Of a stretch of 64,000 nt of DNA, positions 1 through 6,893 are shown one piece after another. This stretch comes from Candidatus Thermoflexus tengchongensis (GTDB lineage Bacteria; Chloroflexota; Anaerolineae; Thermoflexales; Thermoflexaceae), in assembly GCA_016842085.1 (NCBI GenBank), contig JAEVEX010000049.1, positions 62,001 to 126,000 on the forward strand, in the 5' to 3' direction. Each line of letters begins with the position of its first letter. Within the stretch, counting starts at the first letter, position 1. The notes below the pieces were generated by a model, which saw only the letters and a list, made by a program, of their open reading frames with translations, was not told the DNA's origin and ran no database searches. The position numbers were made by a program, and so were the translations under genes.

Positions 1-2
1 GG

Positions 3-1988
3 CAGGAGCTGATGATCCGGGAATCCGATCTGCTTCAGGCCATGCTGCGCAACGTTGTGGGCTTCGATCTGAACCCCCTGGCGGTGACCACCGCCCGTGT
101 CAACTATCTCCTGGCCATCGCCGATCTGCTGCCCTACCGCAGGGAGAGCATCACGCTGCCGGTCTACCTGGCGGATTCCATCCGCACCCCGGCCATCGGC
201 GAGACCCTGGAGACGGCGGACGCTTATGAGTTCCCGACGGCAGTTGGCTCCTTTCTGGTGCCGGCAGCGCTCTGTCGGCCGGAGCGCTTCGATCGCTTCT
301 GCGACATGCTGGAGGAAAGCATCCGGGCGGGGCTCTCCCCGGAGAGTTTCATGAGGCGGATCGAGGCCGAGCTCCACCTCCTGCCTCCGGAGTGGACAGA
401 GAAGGACGTCCGCCGGACACGGGAGCTTTACGAGAAGGCGGTGGATCTTCACCGCAACGGCCTGAACGGGCTCTGGGCACGTCTGTTAAAGAACAACTTC
501 GCTCCCCTCACCGTGGGACGGTTCGATTACGTTGTGGGCAATCCTCCATGGGTGAACTGGGAGCATTTGCCCAACGGGTATCGGGAGAGCATCGCGGACC
601 TCTGGCGGAAGATGAGCGCGGGAGGGCCTGTCTACCTGGGCAAGAAGTGGGACATCTCGTTGCTCATGACCCAGGTGGCCCTTGCCAATCTGTTGAAGAA
701 TGGCGGACGGTTGGGTTTCGTGATCACCCAATCGGCCTTCAAAACCAACCTCGGGGGGCGGGACTTTCGAAAATTCCAGCTTCCGGATGGGACGCCGATC
801 CGCGTTGTGCATGTGGATGACATGGTCTCGTTGCAGCCTTTCGAAGGAGCCTCCAACCGGACTGCTGTGATGGTGCTGGAAAAGGGCAAGCCCACCCGCT
901 ACCCTGTGCCTTACACCATCTGGCGGAAAGCGCGGGGGGCCCGCTTCACCTATGATAGCACCCTGGCAGAGGTGATGCGCGCTACCCGGCGCCTGAATTT
1001 CGCCGCCGAGCCTGTTAACCCCAGCGATCCGACCTCCCCATGGCTCACGGCCCGGCGGACGGCTCTTAAAGCCCTCCGCAAGGTGCTGGGAAAGTCCGAT
1101 TACGAAGCACACGAGGGCGTTAACACCGGCGGGGCCAACGCCGTCTACTGGGTGGATATCGTCGACGAGCGCCCCGATGGGCTGATGGTGGTGCGCAACA
1201 TCACCGAGGGCGCGAAAGTGAAGGTGGACGAGGTCATCGAGCCGATTGAACCCGACCTGCTCTATCCGCTCCTGCGGGGGCGGGATGTCCAGCGGTGGCA
1301 GGCGAAGCCGTCGGCCTGGATCATCATGACCTACCTCGAAACCGGCGAAGGGCCCCGCATCATCGAGCTTTCGGAGATGGAATACCGTTACCCCCGGGTT
1401 CTGGCTTACTTCCGGCAATTTGAGTCCGTCCTTAAACGCCGAACTCACTACAGGCACTACTTCCAGCCATCAGGCAAACCCTTCTACGCCATGATGCCTA
1501 TGCCAGGCTCCTTCGCCCCGTGGAAGGTGGTGTGGCGGGAGGTGGCGCACACCCTTGATGCCGCTGTTGCTTCGCCTTTGGAGGGCAAGCCTGCCGTGCC
1601 GGCTCATACCCTTGTTCTCATTGGGTGTAAGAGCAAAGAAGAAGCCCATTACCTCTGCGCAGCGCTGAACTCTGCGCCAGCCCGCCTTGGGGTTCAAGCC
1701 TATATCGTGCTCCATCCCGATCCCCATATCCTGGAGCACATCCGCATTCCCCGCTATGATCCGAAGGACCCGGTGCATCGGCGGCTGGCGGAGTTATCCG
1801 TGGAGGCGCACCGGGCAGCGAAGGCGGGGGACAGGAAGCGCCTGGAGCGAATCGAGGCCGAAATCGATCGGGCCGCCGCGCGGCTCTGGGGGCTTACCCG
1901 GGAGGAGCTGGCGGAGATCCAGCGGAGCCTCGCCGAGCTTCGGGAAGCCACGGCTGAGGCAGAGGAGGAGAGGGAGGAACGCGGATGA
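3..1988 (+). CDS. N6-adenine-type DNA methyltransferase, 5'-truncated by window edge
   Basis: The frame is open from the first bases of the window and 661 residues are visible. The first in-frame ATG (base 12) is probably internal, because the SAM-binding motif I expected before 'GFDLNPLAVTTARVNYLLAI' is missing. The catalytic motif IV 'VGNPPWVNW' (NPPW, near residue 180) is that of N6-adenine or N4-cytosine amino-methylases, as in PglX, type IIG and DISARM-type enzymes. A long C-terminal half with 'LLRGRDVQRW' and 'NSAPARLGVQAYI' resembles the target-recognition part of such proteins. The C-terminus is a charged helix. The stop overlaps the next ATG by 4 bp, which implies translational coupling with the nuclease and ATPase genes. 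It probably modifies host DNA within a restriction or defence module. The modified base and target site cannot be read from the sequence. Confidence 0.85.
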   Translation, partial: QELMIRESDLLQAMLRNVVGFDLNPLAVTTARVNYLLAIADLLPYRRESITLPVYLADSIRTPAIGETLETADAYEFPTAVGSFLVPAALCRPERFDRFCDMLEESIRAGLSPESFMRRIEAELHLLPPEWTEKDVRRTRELYEKAVDLHRNGLNGLWARLLKNNFAPLTVGRFDYVVGNPPWVNWEHLPNGYRESIADLWRKMSAGGPVYLGKKWDISLLMTQVALANLLKNGGRLGFVITQSAFKTNLGGRDFRKFQLPDGTPIRVVHVDDMVSLQPFEGASNRTAVMVLEKGKPTRYPVPYTIWRKARGARFTYDSTLAEVMRATRRLNFAAEPVNPSDPTSPWLTARRTALKALRKVLGKSDYEAHEGVNTGGANAVYWVDIVDERPDGLMVVRNITEGAKVKVDEVIEPIEPDLLYPLLRGRDVQRWQAKPSAWIIMTYLETGEGPRIIELSEMEYRYPRVLAYFRQFESVLKRRTHYRHYFQPSGKPFYAMMPMPGSFAPWKVVWREVAHTLDAAVASPLEGKPAVPAHTLVLIGCKSKEEAHYLCAALNSAPARLGVQAYIVLHPDPHILEHIRIPRYDPKDPVHRRLAELSVEAHRAAKAGDRKRLERIEAEIDRAAARLWGLTREELAEIQRSLAELREATAEAEEEREERG

Positions 1989-2443
1989 ACGCCCTTCAGG
2001 ACCTCCGGGCCATCCTGCATGGGATCGCTCAGGAGATCGAGGTCCTCCCGGCCGTCGGCGGCGCGGTCGAAGATCTGGAACGGCCGGATTTCGAGGAGCG
2101 GGAGGATCAGGCGATCAACGAGGAAGAGCGGGTCTTCGAGATGATCTTCGAGACCGGCGAGGGAGGACGGGTTTCCCTTTACCGCCCTCTGGAGCCCATC
2201 GGGCGCGAGCGGGATCATCGCTATCGCTATTTTCTGGACGGCTCCTTCCGTTCCTATTTCCTGGGGACCATCCTGGAGCGGGAGCGGGAGTCGCCGGTGC
2301 ACTTCGCCCAGGTGGGGGCGTGTCTGCTGCGGCGGGAGGATGATGGCTCCGTCCGCCGGGAGGCCCTGGAGGTGCGGGCGCTGCTCCTGGTCGGCCGGCA
2401 GCGCCTGTCCGACGAGCTCTGGGAACGCCTGGAGCAGGAATAA
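1985..2443 (+). CDS. NurA-like nuclease, N-terminal part (motif I)
   Basis: This 152-residue frame overlaps the methylase stop by ATGA. Its distinctive stretch is 'YRYFLDGSFRSYFLG' (about residues 79-93). It matches the N-terminal motif of NurA 5'-3' nucleases, where the Asp of DGS binds the catalytic metal. The protein ends just where a NurA would continue. The next frame, starting 5 bases after this stop, carries the second DGS motif and the C-terminal motif. It is therefore either the first half of a genuinely two-polypeptide nuclease or the 5' part of one gene broken by a one-base shift near base 2441. No other domain is visible. Confidence 0.65.
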   Translation: MNALQDLRAILHGIAQEIEVLPAVGGAVEDLERPDFEEREDQAINEEERVFEMIFETGEGGRVSLYRPLEPIGRERDHRYRYFLDGSFRSYFLGTILERERESPVHFAQVGACLLRREDDGSVRREALEVRALLLVGRQRLSDELWERLEQE

Positions 2444-2447
2444 AAGG

Positions 2448-3110
2448 GTGGGCATCCGTCTGGTGGATCTCACCGCGCCGGATATCGTCAGCCGGGTGCT
2501 CTCGGATTTCGACCTGCGCAACAAGGCGGGGGGCAAGGTCCGCTATGAGATGCGTTGCCTGGAGGCGGAGCTGCTCCTCCAGGGGCTGAAGCAGGCCCCG
2601 CCGGACGCATGGATCGTTGCGGATGGCTCCCTGCTCTTCCAGCCCATTTTGAACGGCCTGCTCCAGGCCGAGGGGATCCCCCGAGTGATCGGGGTCTCCA
2701 AGAATTTCCGCAAGGATCCCCAGTTCGTCTTCGGCCGCGGCCCCCGGGCGGAGCGGCGGAGCATCTATCAGCTGCTGGCTGACCTCCCGGCGTCTCATCG
2801 GACCGCAGCCTTCAGTGCCCAGGGAGGGAAAGTTGTCTTCTGGTATGTGCGCCTGCGGGAGCAACGCCACCTGGATTACCCCATGATGGGCGTGGTCAAG
2901 GTGGAGCTGGCCAATCCCTCCCAGGAGCCGGTGGACTCTGCCATGCTGGATGCTCTCTCCGCGGCCCTTGTGGCCGAACGGAGCGTGACGCCCCATGGTC
3001 AGGATCGCCGCTGGCATGCCCATCTCTACCCGATCTTCCTCGCAGAACGCGCAGTCAGGGAAAGCCTGTTTGCCCGGGAAGTGGTCCAGCAGTTCGTGCG
3101 CTGGAGGTGA
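2448..3110 (+). CDS. NurA-like nuclease, C-terminal part
   Basis: The GTG at 2448 follows the previous stop by 4 nt. The same frame is open back to 2340, inside the upstream gene. The 220-residue product has 'DAWIVADGSLLFQPIL' (about residues 48-63), like the second metal-binding Asp motif of NurA. It then has 'IGVSKNF', a 'YQLLADLP' segment and a C-terminal 'WHAHLYPIFLAERAVRE', which resembles the YP-x-L-x-x-A region closing NurA domains. NurA partners the hexameric ATPase HerA in end resection and in several defence systems, and a HerA-like gene follows after 6 bp. The family assignment is by motif order only. It may function as one protein with the preceding frame. Confidence 0.65.
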   Translation: MGIRLVDLTAPDIVSRVLSDFDLRNKAGGKVRYEMRCLEAELLLQGLKQAPPDAWIVADGSLLFQPILNGLLQAEGIPRVIGVSKNFRKDPQFVFGRGPRAERRSIYQLLADLPASHRTAAFSAQGGKVVFWYVRLREQRHLDYPMMGVVKVELANPSQEPVDSAMLDALSAALVAERSVTPHGQDRRWHAHLYPIFLAERAVRESLFAREVVQQFVRWR

Positions 3111-3116
3111 GCAGCC

Positions 3117-4817
3117 ATGGCGGAACGGGAGGAACGACCGATTATCGGCCTGAGCTCAGCGACCGCCCATGAGCCAAACACTTCGGACGCGTTCTCTTTC
3201 TGGCTGACGCCGGGGGTTATCGTGAACCCCTTTGATATCGTGGAAGCGGAGCAGGTCGCCCCTGATGGCGCCAGCCGGACTTTCGGGATTGTGGTCGATC
3301 TGGAGCACAGCACCGATGCCCCCACCCATCTCTCGAATTTCATTTCCAACGACTTCGGGCAGGTCCATGTCAACCCGAACACTGTCCGGCAGGGCACGAC
3401 GGTTGCCCGGGCGGCGGTCCTTTCTAATAACCGGGATATCTATATGCCGGTGATGAACGATCGCCCGGTTCGCTTCGCGGATGCGGAGGGTATCCACATG
3501 GCCCTCGGACTGGATCAGATCCCGGAACGCTATCGGGTCCCGGCCGGGCTGATCCGCATGTCCAACGGCACGGAGGCTCCGGTCTATCTGGATCTGCGCT
3601 ATGTGCTGGGGCCAGAAGGGGCACACGTGAACATCACCGGCATCTCCGGCCTGGCCACCAAGACCAGCTACGCCATGTTCCTGCTTCAGGCCATCCTGCA
3701 GACCGCCGAGCGAACCGGCCAGCGGGGGAAGATCGCTGCAATCGTTCTGAACGTCAAGCATGGCGACCTGCTGAGCATCGATCAACCGCCGAAGAGGGGA
3801 CTGGAGCCGGAGCAGCATGAGCTGTGGGAGCGCCTGGGCCTTTCGCCGAAGCCCTTCAACAATGTCCGCTATCTCCTCCCCCATGGCAAAGACACCCCTC
3901 GCACCGGCCGGCCGAACAGCTTCCGCCTGCCAGATCGGAACTGGCGGATCTATGCCTACAGCCTCCAGGATGCTTATACCAAGCTGGATCTCCTCCTCTC
4001 CCAGATCCCGGATCCATGGGATACCCTCAGTGCCCTGATCGGGGAGATCGCCTCAGGGCTCTCGGATCCCAAAACCGGCCAATGGGGACCGCGGGGGAAA
4101 TGGGCCCAGGTCACAGACTGGCGCGGGTTGCTTTATGGGCCGCCCCTTGTGGACCCCCAGACCGGACAGAGTCAGAAGGTGGGCGAGGTTCCTGCGGTGA
4201 CCGTAGGCCGTTTCCGCCGCATCCTGCGCCGCATTGTGGAGACCCGGCAGAGCGGCATCTTCGTTGCCCAGCGCCGAAAGGGCATCGTCAGCATCAGCGA
4301 GGAGATCGCAAAAATCCGCGGGGGCGAGGTGGTGGTCGTGGATATCGCCAAACTGACTGATGACGAACAGACGCTGGTGTTTGGGGATATCCTGCGGACC
4401 ATCTATGCCCTCTACGCCGAGGGGACGGAAGAGGCCGATGAGCTTCCAGAAAAGGTGATCATCTTCGTGGATGAGCTCAACAAATACGCGCCGGCCCGGG
4501 AGCGGGAATCCCCGATCATCGAGCAGGTCCTGGATATCGCCGAGCGTGGCCGGTCTCTGGGGGTGGTGCTTTTCGGGGCTGAGCAATTCATGAGCGCGAT
4601 CCATGAGCGGGTGGCAGGCAACTGCGCCACCATGGTCATCGGCCGCAGCGGCTCCGCGGAGCTCTCTGCGCCCCATTATCGCTTCCTGAACCAGGAGGTG
4701 AAGGCGAATATCACCCGCCTGGAGAAGGGGGAGCTGGTGCTCAGCCACGCCATCTACCGGCAGCCAGTGAAGATCGTCTTCCCCAAGCCGGCTTATCTCC
4801 AGGAAGGGGTGGAGTAA
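3117..4817 (+). CDS. HerA-like P-loop ATPase (DUF87/FtsK-HerA type)
   Basis: This 566-residue protein starts at ATG 3117, 6 bp after the nuclease stop. Residues about 30-165 look like the beta-barrel (HAS-barrel) preceding the ATPase core of HerA. The P-loop is at about 175-184, 'GISGLATKTS', with Thr where the canonical Gly precedes Lys. A Walker B lies at about 446-455, 'VIIFVDELNK', with Asp-Glu followed by Asn-Lys-Tyr. The segment 'ERGRSLGVVLFGAEQF' resembles the sensor region of the family. HerA hexamers translocate DNA and drive the NurA nuclease, and the gene order here fits that. As inference, it would power DNA degradation in the methylase-NurA-HerA module. A role in housekeeping repair is possible but less likely next to a modification methylase. 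Confidence 0.82.
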   Translation: MAEREERPIIGLSSATAHEPNTSDAFSFWLTPGVIVNPFDIVEAEQVAPDGASRTFGIVVDLEHSTDAPTHLSNFISNDFGQVHVNPNTVRQGTTVARAAVLSNNRDIYMPVMNDRPVRFADAEGIHMALGLDQIPERYRVPAGLIRMSNGTEAPVYLDLRYVLGPEGAHVNITGISGLATKTSYAMFLLQAILQTAERTGQRGKIAAIVLNVKHGDLLSIDQPPKRGLEPEQHELWERLGLSPKPFNNVRYLLPHGKDTPRTGRPNSFRLPDRNWRIYAYSLQDAYTKLDLLLSQIPDPWDTLSALIGEIASGLSDPKTGQWGPRGKWAQVTDWRGLLYGPPLVDPQTGQSQKVGEVPAVTVGRFRRILRRIVETRQSGIFVAQRRKGIVSISEEIAKIRGGEVVVVDIAKLTDDEQTLVFGDILRTIYALYAEGTEEADELPEKVIIFVDELNKYAPARERESPIIEQVLDIAERGRSLGVVLFGAEQFMSAIHERVAGNCATMVIGRSGSAELSAPHYRFLNQEVKANITRLEKGELVLSHAIYRQPVKIVFPKPAYLQEGVE

Positions 4818-4894
4818 CGCTGGATTTAGCTGTGGGCCCGGAGTTCAGGTGGAGGGCTTTGATACGGCAAGGGCCGTTCCGGAAAACGGCTTTC

Positions 4895-5452
4895 CTACCC
4901 CAGGATCTCCTCGATCGCTACCGTGAGCCCGGGGATCAGGATGGGGCTTACGGTCTCACCCCGGCGAGCGATGCGTCGGCCCCGATAGCCCTCGGGGCCG
5001 GGCTGGCGGTAGATCTCGACGTGTTCTTCGGTGAGGTCCACGAGCCAGGCCTCGGGGATGCCGTGGCGGGCGTAGAGGGGGATCTTGACCGTGCGGTCGT
5101 AGTCGGCGGAGGTTTCGGCCACCTCCACGATGAGGAGGACGTCCTCCGGCCCCGGGTGGGCGGAGGCGTAAAAATCGGGGCGGTAGCGAAGCAGCGCTAC
5201 GTCCGGTTGCGGCTCGGAGTGCGGCCCCAGGCGGACCGGGTTCTGAACCCAAACAATGCCCCACCCTCCGATTCGGGAGAGCAGAGCGGTGAGTCGGGCG
5301 ACTGCCGCCGCGTGTCGGCTTCCGATGGGGCTCATGGCGATGAGCTCTCCCTCGATGAGTTCGACGCGGTCGTCCTCGGAGAGGATGCCGGCCTCGGCCA
5401 TTCGATGGTATTCCTCCACGGTGAACAGGCGTCGCTGCACCTGGACGCTCAT
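4895..5452 (-). CDS. Uma2 family endonuclease (copy 3 of tandem)
   Basis: This 185-residue protein has the Uma2 (DUF820) restriction-endonuclease-like fold. It shows the N-terminal 'FTVEEYHRMAEAGILSEDDR', then 'VELIEGELIAMSPIGSRH'. The PD-(D/E)xK elements are 'QPDVALLR', 'LLIVEVAETSADYDRTVK' and 'YARHGIPEAWLVDL'. It is last of three near-identical paralogues on the minus strand, separated by 18 bp from its neighbour, so they are probably co-transcribed. Residues about 49-80 differ from the siblings, whereas the first 48 and the catalytic core are almost identical. Uma2 proteins are common in cyanobacteria and Chloroflexota, and their biological role is not established. Confidence 0.88.
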   Translation of the reverse strand: MSVQVQRRLFTVEEYHRMAEAGILSEDDRVELIEGELIAMSPIGSRHAAAVARLTALLSRIGGWGIVWVQNPVRLGPHSEPQPDVALLRYRPDFYASAHPGPEDVLLIVEVAETSADYDRTVKIPLYARHGIPEAWLVDLTEEHVEIYRQPGPEGYRGRRIARRGETVSPILIPGLTVAIEEILG

Positions 5453-5470
5453 CGTTCGCCTCCCGATGTT

Positions 5471-6031
5471 CTATCCCAGGATATCCTCCACCGCGATGGT
5501 CAGCTCGGGCAGGGCGGTGGGGCGGAGCGTTTGGCCGCGCCGGGCGGTTCGGGTTTCCCGGTAGCCTTCCGGGCCGGGCTGGCGGTAGATCTCGATGTGT
5601 TCTTCAGTGAGGTCCACAAGCCAGGCCTCGGGGATGCCGTGGCGGGCGTAGAGGGGGATCTTGACGGCCCGGTCGTAGTCGGCGGAGGTTTCGGCCACCT
5701 CCACGATGAGGAGGACGTCCTCCGGCCCCGGGTGGGCGGAGGCGTAGAAATCGGGGCGGTAGCGGAGCAGCGTTAGATCCGGCTGGGGTTCGGAGTGCGC
5801 GCTGAGGCGAAGCGGGTTCTGAACCCGGACGATGATGGGCTCACGCGTGTGCCGGGAGAACAGGTAATTCAGCCGGTCCACAACGCCCGCGTGTCGGCTT
5901 CCGATGGGGCTCATGGCGATGAGCTCTCCCTCGATGAGTTCGACGCGGTCATCCTCGGAGAGGATGCCGGCCTCGGCCATTCGATGGTATTCCTCCACGG
6001 TGAACAGGCGCCGCTGCACCTGGACGCTCAT
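5471..6031 (-). CDS. Uma2 family endonuclease (copy 2 of tandem)
   Basis: This 186-residue middle member of the Uma2 triplet begins with the same 'MSVQVQRRLFTVEEYHRMAE' as the others. It keeps the catalytic elements 'QPDLTLLR', 'VLLIVEVAETSADYDRAVK' and 'ARHGIPEAWLVDLTEEH'. Its variable segment (about 49-80) contains 'LNYLFSRHTREPIIVRVQ', unlike either neighbour. The 18-bp gaps on both sides share the string ATGTTCTATCCCAG, which fits tandem duplication of a whole gene plus spacer. Function beyond a nuclease fold is unknown. Confidence 0.88.
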   Translation of the reverse strand: MSVQVQRRLFTVEEYHRMAEAGILSEDDRVELIEGELIAMSPIGSRHAGVVDRLNYLFSRHTREPIIVRVQNPLRLSAHSEPQPDLTLLRYRPDFYASAHPGPEDVLLIVEVAETSADYDRAVKIPLYARHGIPEAWLVDLTEEHIEIYRQPGPEGYRETRTARRGQTLRPTALPELTIAVEDILG

Positions 6032-6049
6032 CCCTGGCCTCCAGATGTT

Positions 6050-6610
6050 CTATCCCAGGATATCCTCCACGGCGATCGTCAGCCCGGGCAGGGCGATGGG
6101 GTGGAGCGTTTCGCCGCGCCGGGCGGTTCGGGTTTCCCGGTAGCCCTGGGGGGAGGGCTGGCGGTAGATCTCGATGTGTTCTTCAGTGAGGTCCACGAGC
6201 CAGGCTTCGGGGATGCCGTGGCGGGCGTAGAGGGGGATCTTGACCGTGCGGTCGTAGTCGGCGGAGGTCTCGGCCACCTCCACGATGAGGAGGACATCCT
6301 CCGGCCCCGGGTGGGCGGAGGCATAGAAATCCGGGCGATGGCGGAGCAGGGCCACATCGGGCTGCGGCTCCGAATGCCGCCCCAGGCGGATGGGATCCTG
6401 AGCGCTGACGATGGCTCGCTCCCCCACGGCTCGATCCAGGAGCCGGACGAGGCGCTTCACGCAGGCGGCGTGACGGCTGCCGATGGGGCTCATGGCGATG
6501 AGTTCTCCTTCGATGAGCTCGATACGATCGTCTTCGGAGAGGATGCCGGCCTCGGCCATTCGATGGTATTCTTCCACGGTGAACAGGCGCCGCTGCACCT
6601 GAACGCTCAT
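6050..6610 (-). CDS. Uma2 family endonuclease (copy 1 of tandem)
   Basis: This is the promoter-proximal member of the triplet, 186 residues from the ATG at 6610. That start was chosen because all three copies then begin with the same MSVQVQRR sequence; the frame stays open 12 codons further upstream. Catalytic PD-(D/E)xK elements are present ('QPDVALLRHR', 'LLIVEVAETSADYDRTVK'). The variable middle (about 49-80) reads 'LVRLLDRAVGERAIVSAQ'. The 283 bp between this gene and the divergent oxidase gene must hold promoters for both, but I see no convincing -35/-10 pair. Confidence 0.88.
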   Translation of the reverse strand: MSVQVQRRLFTVEEYHRMAEAGILSEDDRIELIEGELIAMSPIGSRHAACVKRLVRLLDRAVGERAIVSAQDPIRLGRHSEPQPDVALLRHRPDFYASAHPGPEDVLLIVEVAETSADYDRTVKIPLYARHGIPEAWLVDLTEEHIEIYRQPSPQGYRETRTARRGETLHPIALPGLTIAVEDILG

Positions 6611-6893
6611 CCCCTGCCTCCCTGGACGCTGATCTGGAAAGGCCATGCGAAGCCCGGCTTGCTTTCAGATTAACACCGAACCGGGATCCGGCCAAGGGAT
6701 GGCTCTTTCCCGTCGGAAACAGAAAAAACCAAACCATGGATGAGATCTGGACCATCTCCGGGATCTGCCATATCTTTGAAGGGGAGTGATTTTCAGCCTC
6801 CATCCGGCTCGAGCGGGAAGACTCTCCGGGCAGGGTGGAGGTCAGCCCCGTGAGCCATGTATCTTTCCACATTGCCTGGTAGGGGGAAGCGCC

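Noticed and set aside
4832-6673. Plus-strand frames opposite the Uma2 triplet
   Set aside because: The minus-strand frames carry the Uma2 catalytic motifs in all three copies.
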